Assembly (NCBI RefSeq): GCF_025200715.1
Contig: NZ_CP104143.1
Coordinates: 868,001-932,000, forward strand
DNA: 64,000 bases
Reading direction: 5' to 3'
Origin: Rhizobium sullae
Lineage (GTDB): Bacteria > Pseudomonadota > Alphaproteobacteria > Rhizobiales > Rhizobiaceae
The position numbers and the translations under genes were made by a program. How positions within the stretch are numbered: position 1 is the first letter of the stretch; every line of letters starts with the position of its first letter. Below the pieces are notes generated by a model. It was given only the letters and a program-made list of their open reading frames with translations, did not search any database and was not told the DNA's origin. Below are positions 1 to 8,183 of this stretch, piece after piece.

Positions 1-656
1 AGCCGATTCTCGTCGTCGTTTCCGGCGAAACGCAGGTGAGGGGCAGCAATCTTCCGGATCGTCGCGCCGTGCTGGTGCGTTGGGGCTTCACGCCATCCTG
101 GGTGAAGGATCCCAAGGAATTTCCGCTGCTCATCAATGCGCGGGCCGAAACCGCGACCGGCAAGGCATCCTTCCGTGCCGCGATGCGCCATCGCCGCGTG
201 CTCGTCCCGGCCTCCGGCTTTTACGAGTGGCACCGTCCCTCGAAGGAAAGCGGAGAGAAACCGCAGGCCTATTGGATCAGGCCTCGCCGCGGCGGCGTGG
301 TCGCTCTCGCCGGCCTGATGGAAACCTGGTCGTCCGCGGACGGCTCGGAAGTCGATACGGGCGCGATCCTGACCACAGCCGCCAACGCGTCCATTGCATC
401 GATCCACGACCGCATGCCGGTCGTCATCAAGCCGGAGGATTTCGCTCGCTGGCTCGACTGCAAAACGCAGGAGCCGCGGGATGTCGCTGGCTTGATGCGG
501 CCCGCAGAAGAGGACTTCTTCGAAGCGATCCCCGTCTCTGACAAAGTCAATAAGGTCATCAATATGGGGGCCGATCTGCAAACGCCCGTCGTTGTCGAGA
601 AGCCGCCGAAACCGCCCGGCAAGAAACCTGGCGGCGATCAACTCAGCTTCTTCTGA
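1..656 (+). CDS. SOS response-associated peptidase (SRAP/HMCES/YedK family), 5'-truncated by the window edge
   Basis: The reading frame is already open at base 3 and runs to the TGA at 654-656. The true start, which in this family begins Met-Cys-Gly-Arg with the catalytic Cys2, lies outside the window. Visible family hallmarks are WGFTPSW, the INARAET segment, SGFYEW with its conserved Glu, and HDRMPVV with its conserved His. Family knowledge: SRAP proteins form a thiazolidine DNA-protein crosslink through Cys2 at abasic sites in single-stranded DNA and so protect replication forks. The C-terminus is a Pro/Lys-rich tail (KPPKPPGKKPGG), which is common in rhizobial members. An internal GTG at 36 is not a believable start because conserved sequence precedes it. 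Family call is firm; the missing N-terminus prevents checking Cys2. Confidence 0.9.
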   Translation, partial: PILVVVSGETQVRGSNLPDRRAVLVRWGFTPSWVKDPKEFPLLINARAETATGKASFRAAMRHRRVLVPASGFYEWHRPSKESGEKPQAYWIRPRRGGVVALAGLMETWSSADGSEVDTGAILTTAANASIASIHDRMPVVIKPEDFARWLDCKTQEPRDVAGLMRPAEEDFFEAIPVSDKVNKVINMGADLQTPVVVEKPPKPPGKKPGGDQLSFF

Positions 657-690
657 AACCTCACATCATTCAGCATTTTCCGGATAACAA

Positions 691-1313
691 ATGTTCTCGA
701 TCTCGGCTGCCCTTTCGGTTTCTTCCTCGGCGCATCCCTCATCATTGCGATCGGTGCACAGAATGCTTTCGTGCTACGCCAGGGGCTGCTGCGCTCGCAT
801 GTCTTCGTCATCTGCCTGATCTGCGCTCTGTCGGATGCGCTGCTGATCGCAGCCGGCGTCGCCGGCCTCGGAACCCTGATCTCGCATTCGCCGGGGCTGA
901 TTTCCGTCGTGACGCTCGGCGGCGCGATCTTTCTCGGTGTCTATGCCGTCATGGCCTTCCGCCGCTCGCTGCATCCCGGCGTCATGAAGGCGGGAGCACC
1001 AGACGGACTGAGCCTGAAGGCCGCCGTTGCCACCTGCCTGGCCTTCACATTCCTCAATCCGCATGTCTATCTGGATACGGTCGTCCTGCTCGGCAGCCTT
1101 TCGGCCGCCTACCAGGGTTCGGATCGAATCGCCTACGGGGCAGGGGCTGCCGTCGGGTCATTCCTCTGGTTTTTCGGGCTGGGATATGGCGCGCGTCTGC
1201 TGCAGCCGGTCTTCGCAAAACCCGCCGCGTGGCGGGTCCTCGATGTCATCATCGGTATCGTCATGAGCCTGCTGGCAATCAGCCTACTCGTTCGGTTCTT
1301 CCGTCCGGCTTAG
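691..1313 (+). pseudogene. LysE/ArgO-family amino-acid exporter with an apparent 5' frameshift
   Basis: The frame ending at 1313 encodes a LysE/ArgO-type exporter with about six membrane segments. The conserved first-helix motif IIAIGAQNAFVLRQGLLR is visible, but it begins upstream of the only usable in-frame start (GTG at 771), which would cut helix 1. The frame is open upstream of 771 but holds no ATG, GTG or TTG back to about 684. An ATG at 691, preceded by a weak GGA, opens a different frame (MFSISAALS). Adding one G in the run at about 716-718 would join the two frames to give MFSISAALSGFFLGAS, the expected N-terminus. So either the gene is disrupted or the sequence has a one-base error. 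Members export basic amino acids such as Lys and Arg across the inner membrane. The 3' end overlaps the convergent small gene by 4 bases. Confidence 0.7.
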
Positions 1314-1453
1314 GAGACTTTCTTGACGATGGGCGGCTTGCTCTTCAGCATCAGCGCGGCGGCCAGTACGGCCTTGAGGCCGACCGGGCGGTAATGTGTA
1401 CTCAGATCCGGTTTTGCCGCTTGTTCCGCCTGATCCGTCTTATTCGAACTCAC
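1310..1453 (-). CDS. Small 47-residue hypothetical protein
   Basis: GTG start at 1453, preceded on the minus strand by a strong AAGGAG about 7 bases upstream, which is why this start is chosen over longer in-frame extensions. The product has a polar N-terminus (SSNKTDQAEQAAKPDLS), then HYRPVGLKAVLAAALM, a short hydrophobic or amphipathic stretch, and a basic tail (KSKPPIVKK). I do not recognise a named family. It resembles the tiny lineage-restricted proteins found in Rhizobiaceae, but that is an impression only. It converges on the exporter gene with a 4-base overlap. The good ribosome binding site and clean protein-like composition make it more likely real than not. Confidence 0.5.
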   Translation of the reverse strand: MSSNKTDQAEQAAKPDLSTHYRPVGLKAVLAAALMLKSKPPIVKKVS

Positions 1454-1610
1454 GATACTCTCCTTACGTTTCCCTAGACTTTTATTATTTTGCTCTTTTG
1501 TCGCCAAAGACGACAAAATAGAGGCATGGCTTGTCAGGAATTGTGTACGCCAATCACATCGCGCGAGGCGAAGCCCCGCGCTCGGTGCGGCGTATCGGAG
1601 GAGCATGAAA

Positions 1611-2456
1611 TCAGATGTGGCGGCCGATATCGTCGTCGCCGTCGCCCGGCTCTTCGATCGTGAGCGTGCCGTACTTCAGCCGCCACTTGCGTGCCCCAAA
1701 GGGCAGCGACAGCAGGTAGACGATGACGGTGAACACCATAACTTCCCACGTGAAGCTCATCAGCAGGGCGACATAAAGCACGACACCGAGCATCAGCGGC
1801 AGCACGAGATCGCGCCGCAGGCGGCTGCCTTCCGACTTGCCGGACCAGACGGGCAGGCGGCTGATGAGCAGGAAAGCGATCAGGACCGTATAGGCCGAAG
1901 AGATATAGGCGAAGGTGCGGTCCTCGGTGAGGCCGAGGAATCCGAGATAGACGGGCAGGAGCACCAGCATGGCCCCGGCAGGCGCGGGCACGCCGACGAA
2001 ATATTCGGATTGCCAGGGCGCGCGGCTTTCCCGTTCCGCCATGACGTTGAAACGGGCAAGGCGGAGGCCGGCGGCGATCGCATAGATCAGCGCGGCGATC
2101 CAGCCGATGGAGCGCGCGCTGTCGAGCGCAAAGACATAGACGACAAGCGCCGGCGCAACCCCGAAATTGACGATGTCGGCGAGAGAATCCATCTGTGCGC
2201 CGAACTTGGAGGTTGCTTTCATCAGGCGGGCGATGCGCCCGTCGATGCCGTCGAGAAAGGCGGCCAGCAGCACCATCATCACCGCCAGCTCGTAGCGGCC
2301 TTCGAAAGCGAGGCGGATGCCGGTCAGCCCCGCGCAGATCGCCAGGATCGTGATGAGATTGGGAACGACGAGCCGCAGCGGAATTTCGCGGAGCCGCGGA
2401 CCGCGCGCCGAATCGTTGGGGCCGTTCGGTTCAAAGGGCGGAAAAGGCGTCTCCAT
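1611..2456 (-). CDS. pssA: CDP-diacylglycerol-serine O-phosphatidyltransferase
   Basis: Joins CDP-diacylglycerol and L-serine into phosphatidylserine at the inner membrane, the first committed step to phosphatidylethanolamine. The CDP-alcohol phosphotransferase signature is complete: DGIDGRIAR followed by KFGAQMDSLAD with the spaced aspartates. Multiple membrane helices follow, as expected of the membrane-integral type II enzyme. The start at 2456 (METPFPPF) is preferred over 2468 because GGAG sits 6 bases upstream of it. It lies 17 bases downstream of psd on the same strand, so the two consecutive enzymes of PE synthesis almost certainly share a transcript. Product about 281 residues. Confidence 0.95.
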   Translation of the reverse strand: METPFPPFEPNGPNDSARGPRLREIPLRLVVPNLITILAICAGLTGIRLAFEGRYELAVMMVLLAAFLDGIDGRIARLMKATSKFGAQMDSLADIVNFGVAPALVVYVFALDSARSIGWIAALIYAIAAGLRLARFNVMAERESRAPWQSEYFVGVPAPAGAMLVLLPVYLGFLGLTEDRTFAYISSAYTVLIAFLLISRLPVWSGKSEGSRLRRDLVLPLMLGVVLYVALLMSFTWEVMVFTVIVYLLSLPFGARKWRLKYGTLTIEEPGDGDDDIGRHI

Positions 2457-2473
2457 AGCGCGCTCCATTCGTT

Positions 2474-3172
2474 CTAGCTGCGGCGGCTGATGACCGGCCC
2501 TTTGGGGGAGCCGAATTCAGCAAGCACCGTTTCGCCGGCAATTGCCGTCTGGCCGAGCGATACACGCGCCGCCGCGCCGGCAGGAAGGAATACGTCGAGT
2601 CTGGAGCCGAAGCGGATAAGGCCGAAACGCTCGCCGGCATCCAGCGGCTCGTTGTTATTGGCCCAGCACAGAATACGGCGGGCGACGAGGCCAGCGATCT
2701 GCACGACGCCGACCTGGCCGTGGACGGTCTCGATCACCAGGCCATTGCGCTCGTTGTCCTCGCTCGCCTTGTCGAGCTCGGCATTCACGAAGCTGCCCGA
2801 CCGGTAGTTGATGCTGACGACGCGGCCGCGCACCGGCGAGCGGTTCACATGGCAGTTGAAGACGTTCATGAAGACGGAGATGCGCAGCATCGGCTCGCTG
2901 CCGAGATCGAGCTCGGCGGGTGGGGTGACCATCTGGATCGAGGAAACCTTGCCGTCGGCCGGCGAGATCACCAGATCGTCATCCTGCGGCGTCATGCGCT
3001 CGGGATCGCGGAAGAAGTAAGCGCACCAGAGCGTCAGGACGAGACCGACCCAGAAGAGTGGCTCGAATATCCAGCCAAGGATCAGCGAGGCTACGAAGAA
3101 CGCGGCGACGAATACATAGCCTTCCTTGTGCACCGGAACGATGGTGTTTCGAACGGTATTGAGCAAGCTCAT
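2474..3172 (-). CDS. psd: Phosphatidylserine decarboxylase proenzyme
   Basis: Decarboxylates phosphatidylserine to phosphatidylethanolamine, using a pyruvoyl cofactor made by self-cleavage. The product of about 232 residues is the short form seen in alphaproteobacteria. It has an N-terminal hydrophobic hairpin ([17 protein letters not shown] and a following helix) and the conserved stretches FFRDPER, SPADGKV and [12 protein letters not shown]. The processing site is the Gly-Ser in RFGSRLD, with Ser at about residue 190 becoming the pyruvoyl group. The start at MSLLNTVRN (3172) has GAGGAG upstream; a longer reading to 3256 adds an unlikely Arg-rich leader. First gene of the psd-pssA pair. Confidence 0.95.
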   Translation of the reverse strand: MSLLNTVRNTIVPVHKEGYVFVAAFFVASLILGWIFEPLFWVGLVLTLWCAYFFRDPERMTPQDDDLVISPADGKVSSIQMVTPPAELDLGSEPMLRISVFMNVFNCHVNRSPVRGRVVSINYRSGSFVNAELDKASEDNERNGLVIETVHGQVGVVQIAGLVARRILCWANNNEPLDAGERFGLIRFGSRLDVFLPAGAAARVSLGQTAIAGETVLAEFGSPKGPVISRRS

Positions 3173-3312
3173 CGACGCTGGTCTCCTCGCGCTTTTTCGT
3201 TCCCGCTGGTTATAGAAAAAGTCCTGCGGGAGCAATGCCGTGCCGCTTCCGCTCAACCTTATGGCATGGTTCTAAACAGCAAAACGGCAAAGCGGTCGTT
3301 TGGTTCGAACGC

Positions 3313-5190
3313 TCAGCTTGCCGGCGCGAGACGGGCAACGATGCCCAGGTCGTCGCTTTCGCGTACCTGTTTCAGATGTTCCTCCGCCTGCGTCGCTTCG
3401 CGCTGGCGGTTCCACATCGAGGCGTAGAGGCCGTCCTTCTCGAGCAGCGCCGCATGCGTACCGCGCTCGGTGATCTCGCCGCTCTTTAGCACGATGATCT
3501 CGTCGGCGCCGATGACGGTCGACAGGCGGTGAGCGATGACGAGTGTCGTGCGGTTTTTCGAAACGACGTCGAGGGCCGTCTGGATCTCCCGCTCCGTCGT
3601 CGTGTCGAGCGCCGAAGTCGCCTCGTCGAGGATCAGGATCGGCGGCGCCTTCAGAATCGTTCGGGCGATGGCGACGCGCTGTTTCTCGCCGCCCGAAAGT
3701 TTCAATCCGCGTTCGCCGACCTTGGTTTCGAAGCCTTCCGGCAGCAGTTCGATGAAATGCGCGATCTGGGCAATTTCCGCAGCCGCCTTCACCTCAGCAT
3801 CGCTGGCCGACGGGCGGCCGTAGCGGATATTGTAGGCGACGGTATCGTTGAAGAGCACGGTATCCTGCGGCACCATGCCGATCGCCGAGCGAAGGCTTTT
3901 CTGCGTGACATGGCGGATATCCTGGCCGTCGACGGTGACCGCCCCACTCTGGATGTCATAGAAACGGTAGAGCAGGCGCGAAAGCGTCGATTTGCCGGCG
4001 CCCGAGGGGCCGACAACCGCGACCGTCTTGCCGGCCGGAACCTCGAAGGATATCCCCTTGAGGATCGGCCGCGCCGGATCGTAGGCGAAATGCACGTCCT
4101 TGAAGCTGATCGCGCCCTGGCCGATCTTGAGCGGTGCAGCGTTGGGCGCATCGGTTACTTCGGGCGTCACGTCGAGCAGGTCGAACATCTGTTCGATATC
4201 GGTAAGGCCCTGGCGGATTTCACGGTAGACGAAGCCGATGAAGTTGAGCGGCACGGAAAGCTGCAACAGCATGGAATTAACGAAAACGAAGTCGCCGATG
4301 GTCTGCTCGCCGCGCTGGACGGCAAAGGCTGAAAACAAGAGCATGACCGTCGTTCCGATGCCGAAGATGACGCCTTGGCCGAAGTTCAGCCAGCCGAGCG
4401 AGGTCCAGACATCGGTCGCCGCCTTCTCGTAGCTTTCCATCGACCTGTCGAAGCGTCTGGCCTCCATCTCCTCGTTGCCGAAATATTTGACGGTCTCGAA
4501 GTTGAGGAGGGAATCGATCGCCTTGGTGTTGGCGTCGGTATCGCTGTCGTTCATCGCCCGGCGGATGGCGATGCGCCAGTCGGACGCGCGGATCGTGAAC
4601 CAGATATAGGCCCAGACGGTGAAGGCCGTCACCGCGAGATAGGAGAAGCCGTAGCCCCACCAGAAGATCACGGCCGTCAGCAGGAATTCGATGACGGTCG
4701 GAACCGAGTTCAGGATCGTGAAGCGAACGATCGTCTCGATGCCCTTGGTGCCGCGCTCGATGATGCGCGACAGCCCGCCGGTCTTGCGCTCCAGATGAAA
4801 GCGCAGCGAGAGTTCGTGGATATGCACGAACGTCCGGTAGGCGAGTTGGCGCACCGCATATTGCCCGACGCTGGCAAAGAGCGCGTCGCGCAGCTGATTG
4901 AGGCCAAGCTGGATCAGACGGGTGAGGTTATAGGCGATCACCAGTACCGTCGCGCCGACGAGGAGCGGCGGCAGCGTACCGGCGAGATCCACGCGGCCAT
5001 TCAGGGCGTCGGTCGACCATTTGAAGAAATAGGGAACAAGCAGGAGCACGAACTTGGAGACGACCAAGTAGACCGTCGCCCAGACGACGCGCATCTTCAG
5101 GTCCGTCCGGCCGGAAGGCCACATGTAGGGCCAAAGATTGAAGAGCGTCCGCAGCAGGTTGGATTCCGAAACCGTCTTGCCGTTTGCCAT
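3313..5190 (-). CDS. Atm1/HMT1-type ABC exporter (fused permease and ATPase)
   Basis: Half-transporter of about 625 residues that should work as a homodimer in the inner membrane. The N-terminal region carries the LWPYMWPSGRTDLKMRV opening and KWSTDALNGR typical of the Atm1/ABCB7 class, followed by six membrane helices. The C-terminal ATPase has Walker [10 protein letters not shown], signature LSGGEKQR, Walker B ILILDEATSALD and the switch His in IAHRLST. Family knowledge: bacterial Atm1 proteins export glutathione-linked metals or sulfur-containing thiol compounds. The substrate here cannot be read from sequence. Start at 5190 (MANGKTV) chosen because GGAG lies 6 bases upstream. It is followed downstream by psd after 140 bases and is probably transcribed alone. 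Confidence 0.88.
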   Translation of the reverse strand: MANGKTVSESNLLRTLFNLWPYMWPSGRTDLKMRVVWATVYLVVSKFVLLLVPYFFKWSTDALNGRVDLAGTLPPLLVGATVLVIAYNLTRLIQLGLNQLRDALFASVGQYAVRQLAYRTFVHIHELSLRFHLERKTGGLSRIIERGTKGIETIVRFTILNSVPTVIEFLLTAVIFWWGYGFSYLAVTAFTVWAYIWFTIRASDWRIAIRRAMNDSDTDANTKAIDSLLNFETVKYFGNEEMEARRFDRSMESYEKAATDVWTSLGWLNFGQGVIFGIGTTVMLLFSAFAVQRGEQTIGDFVFVNSMLLQLSVPLNFIGFVYREIRQGLTDIEQMFDLLDVTPEVTDAPNAAPLKIGQGAISFKDVHFAYDPARPILKGISFEVPAGKTVAVVGPSGAGKSTLSRLLYRFYDIQSGAVTVDGQDIRHVTQKSLRSAIGMVPQDTVLFNDTVAYNIRYGRPSASDAEVKAAAEIAQIAHFIELLPEGFETKVGERGLKLSGGEKQRVAIARTILKAPPILILDEATSALDTTTEREIQTALDVVSKNRTTLVIAHRLSTVIGADEIIVLKSGEITERGTHAALLEKDGLYASMWNRQREATQAEEHLKQVRESDDLGIVARLAPAS

Positions 5191-5402
5191 GCCCATCTCC
5201 AGCCCGGTCGGGCCCGGCCGCGAATGCGGCGTTTCGATACGGCAAAAGTGCAAAAGGCGGAGATGCCCGATTGAGCCTCCGCAGACAGGATCGCCGTCTC
5301 CGCCAGATAGGGTGCGCGGCGTGCGAATGCAACATGTGAAAAGCCGGGGCGGACAGAGGCCGGGCGCGATATCGGCCCGGCCTTTCCATCATTTGCTTCG
5401 GC

Positions 5403-7394
5403 TTAGAGATGCTCGCCGGAAAGGCGCTTGCGATGAAGCTCTTCGGCGTTCGGCAGCGCTTCCTTCGGCAGGCCGAAGATCTGGCCGGGCAGAATGCGGT
5501 CCGGATTGTTGATCTGGGTTTCATTCGCGATGTAGATCGTCGTGTAACGCACGCCGAGGCCATAGACGCGGCGCGAAATCTGCCACAGCGTATCGCCGCG
5601 GCGGATGATGACGGCGGTGTTGTCCGCCGTCAGCGGCGCCTGCTCGATCGTCTTTGGCTGGCTTGGGTCGGCGGCTGCTTCGTTTGAAGCCGGTGCGCCG
5701 GCTGCCTTTGGCGTTGGCATGGCCGTAAGACTGTCGATCGTCGTCCCTAGCTTGCCGAGAGCATCGCCTACGGACTTTGCATCCTTCGGCAGCGCCTGGA
5801 GCATGGCGAGCGCGCTGGATGCCGACTGGGAGGCCGTGCCCGCCGTCTGTTTGAGGGCAGGCGTTGCTTCTGCTGCCGGACGGAAGTCGGCGATCGAGCG
5901 GAGCGCGAATTCAGTTGCCGAACGCGCTGCTGCAAGCTGCTCGGCGCCGGGGAGCTTGCCGTCGGCAAAAAGGCCCTTCAGCAGTCCAAACGCCTTGCCC
6001 GCATCGGCCCTCAGCTTGCCGAGTTCGCCTTCATCGAGCGGAACCATCGCGGCACCGGCGCCGTTTGCGGGCGGTTTTCCGGGCTGTGCCGCAACGGTGA
6101 CCTGGTCGCCTGCCGGGCGGGTGAAGTTGACGGAAGCGCGAATGACCACCTTGCCGCTGCCGTCGACGACATCCACGCGAATCTTGTGGTCGCCGACCGA
6201 AAGCTCCATGACGCCGTCGATGACGAAATGGCCGTCGCCACCTGCTGTTGCCTTGCCGATCAGGGCGTCGTCCGCATAGGCGATCACGTTGGCGTTCGGC
6301 TTGGCGGTGCCGGCGACGAAGATCTTCTTGCCTTCGATTTCAACCGCATTGACCATCACCTCGGCGGGCGCCGAAGGTGCGCCTGCCTGTGGCGCGGACG
6401 GAACTGCGGGTGCGGTATTGGCGATCTCAGGCGAGCCGGCCGGCAGGCCGGGCTGAGCGGAAGCCTGGTCGCCGCCTGCTGCGGGCTGGGCAGCCGGCGT
6501 GCCGGCCGTCGGCGCCGTGATGATGCGGCTCGCCGCGCCCGGCTTGGAAACCATGGCAAGAAGTTCGGCTCCGCTGCCATCCTTCGGAACGGAGACGGTT
6601 GCGACTTCTTCCGAGGTCTGGCTCTTGCCGTCCTGGCCGGTCGCCTTGAGCACGAGCTGATGGTCGCCGGGCGGCAGCGGGTTGTCGAGGACGGCTGCAA
6701 AATCGCCGGTCGGGCCGACATTCGTCGTGGTGACAACCTTGTCGCCATCCATCACTTCGAGCTTGCTGTTCGGCGTGGCCGAACCGGCGATGACGGTGGA
6801 TCCGTCCGGCTCTACGCGCAGGACGTCGAAAGCGGGAAGCTTCGATCCGGCATTCGCATCAGTTGCCGGTGCCGCGGGCTGGCTTGCACCGGACAGTTCG
6901 GCTTCAGCCTTGGAGATGGCGGCAAGCGCGTCGGCGATGTTTTCTGGCAGGGCCTGGACGATTGCCAGCGCCTTTGCCGCGCCGTCCTTGGCTTTTGAGG
7001 CGGTGGCCGCAGTTGCCGGATCGGTCCCTTCGGGGATCGCGAAGTCAGCGAGCGCCCTCAGCGAGCCTGCCGCCTTTGTCTTGGCGGCATCGAATGCTTC
7101 GGCCGTCGGACCCTTGCCGTCCGCAAAGAGCGCCTTAAGTTGCGTGAGAGACTGACCTGCGTCGGCGGAAAGACGGCCGAGCTTCTCAGTCGTAGCCGCC
7201 GCGTCGGCAGCCGTGTTACGCGCGGTCTTGCCGGCTTCTTCAACCGTGTTCTTGACCTCGGAGCCTGCTTGATTGATGGCATCGCCAACTTTTGCCGCGT
7301 CTTCGCCGATCCGGGGCATGACCACGAAGACCATCAGAAGGATTGCAACTGCAAGCACTGCGAAAGCCAGCAAGCCGGCACGATTTCTCATCAT
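5403..7394 (-). CDS. LysM-domain envelope protein with duplicated helical and Ig-like modules
   Basis: 663 residues. An N-terminal uncleaved signal anchor (about residues 7-27) is followed by a charged helical stretch. Next come helical module A (about 72-164, containing LKALFADGKGP), two beta-rich Ig-like modules (about 188-270 with GSATPNSKLEV, and 346-428 with GTAKPNANVIAY), separated by an Ala/Pro/Gly linker. A second copy of module A follows (about 458-550, LLKGLFADGKLP), and a C-terminal LysM domain begins at about 596 (RRGDTLWQISRRVYG). LysM binds peptidoglycan, so the protein probably spans the periplasm from inner membrane to wall. No enzymatic motif is seen. It is divergent from the LOG gene. 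Similar LysM proteins are annotated in rhizobia without a defined role. Confidence 0.82.
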   Translation of the reverse strand: MMRNRAGLLAFAVLAVAILLMVFVVMPRIGEDAAKVGDAINQAGSEVKNTVEEAGKTARNTAADAAATTEKLGRLSADAGQSLTQLKALFADGKGPTAEAFDAAKTKAAGSLRALADFAIPEGTDPATAATASKAKDGAAKALAIVQALPENIADALAAISKAEAELSGASQPAAPATDANAGSKLPAFDVLRVEPDGSTVIAGSATPNSKLEVMDGDKVVTTTNVGPTGDFAAVLDNPLPPGDHQLVLKATGQDGKSQTSEEVATVSVPKDGSGAELLAMVSKPGAASRIITAPTAGTPAAQPAAGGDQASAQPGLPAGSPEIANTAPAVPSAPQAGAPSAPAEVMVNAVEIEGKKIFVAGTAKPNANVIAYADDALIGKATAGGDGHFVIDGVMELSVGDHKIRVDVVDGSGKVVIRASVNFTRPAGDQVTVAAQPGKPPANGAGAAMVPLDEGELGKLRADAGKAFGLLKGLFADGKLPGAEQLAAARSATEFALRSIADFRPAAEATPALKQTAGTASQSASSALAMLQALPKDAKSVGDALGKLGTTIDSLTAMPTPKAAGAPASNEAAADPSQPKTIEQAPLTADNTAVIIRRGDTLWQISRRVYGLGVRYTTIYIANETQINNPDRILPGQIFGLPKEALPNAEELHRKRLSGEHL

Positions 7395-7549
7395 TTACTC
7401 TCCCCAGCCGGCAAATGTGCCGTAGTACTAAAAATTGCTAGCGATTCCCATTGCTTTTCACAAGCATTCAAAGCAATGACGCAGGCTCGACGCGCAGCTT
7501 TTCTGTCATTTTTCTTGACTGCGCAGGCATGGAATAGTTGTTTTCCCAT
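7395..7549. promoter_or_regulatory. Divergent promoter region with an inverted repeat
   Basis: This 155-base gap separates the LysM gene (minus) from the LOG gene (plus) and must hold both promoters. It contains CATTGCTTT at 7449-7457 and its exact reverse complement AAAGCAATG at 7470-7478, separated by 12 bases. This could be a regulator site or an RNA hairpin. A TTGACT at about 7515 could serve as a -35 element for the plus-strand gene, but no clear -10 follows. Confidence 0.3.
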
Positions 7550-8173
7550 ATGAGCGATCAATCTCATTCAATTCAGTCCATCTGTGTCTACTGCGGGTCG
7601 AGGCCCGGGCGGGATACAGCATACATGGCCGCCGGGCGCGCGCTCGGCAAAGAAATCGCCGAATACGGCCTGCGGCTCGTCTATGGCGGCGGCACCAAAG
7701 GCATCATGGGTGCTGTTGCGAGCGGCGTGCTTTCCAATGGGGGGCAGGTGACCGGCATCATCCCCGAATTCCTGATCGACATGGAGGCGACGCGCCATTC
7801 CCTCGGCCAGCTCAACGAGCTCATTGTAACGCCGGACATGCATGCGCGCAAACACCTGATGTTCGAGCGCTCCGACGCCTTCGTGGCGCTGCCGGGCGGG
7901 ATCGGCACGCTGGAGGAAATAGTCGAGATCATGACCTGGGCGCAGCTTGCCCGTCACGAGAAGCCGATGGTCTTCGCCAACATCAAGGGCTTCTGGGACC
8001 CGATGATGGAACTGATGAAGCACATGACTGACGAGGGCTTCGTGCACACGGCCCACCGCGTGCAGCCGCTCGTGATCGACGACATCTCCGGCATCATTCC
8101 CGCCATTATGGCGCAGGCAGCCGAACTCGCTGCCGACCGTGAGGGCGAGGATGCTGTGATTTCGAAGATGTGA
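7550..8173 (+). CDS. LOG-family protein (TIGR00730, nucleotide 5'-monophosphate phosphoribohydrolase type)
   Basis: Rossmann-fold protein of about 207 residues with the two family hallmarks: the N-terminal ICVYCGSRPG and the active-site motif PGGIGTLEE, preceded by the conserved ARKHLMFERSDAFVALPGG region with its catalytic Arg and the Glu pair. LOG proteins cleave N6-modified AMP to release free cytokinin bases or, in bacteria, act more broadly as nucleotide phosphoribohydrolases. Start at 7550 (MSDQ) is preferred; an upstream TTG at 7538 would add four residues. No strong ribosome binding site is visible. It converges on rarD with an 10-base gap. The cytokinin role in this organism is inference only. 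Confidence 0.88.
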   Translation: MSDQSHSIQSICVYCGSRPGRDTAYMAAGRALGKEIAEYGLRLVYGGGTKGIMGAVASGVLSNGGQVTGIIPEFLIDMEATRHSLGQLNELIVTPDMHARKHLMFERSDAFVALPGGIGTLEEIVEIMTWAQLARHEKPMVFANIKGFWDPMMELMKHMTDEGFVHTAHRVQPLVIDDISGIIPAIMAQAAELAADREGEDAVISKM

Positions 8174-8183
8174 AGCGAGGCGC

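Noticed and set aside
1605..2477. Long plus-strand reading opposite pssA (about 290 residues)
   Set aside because: Antisense shadow of a high-GC gene; composition is Arg/Asp/Gly-rich with no family features.
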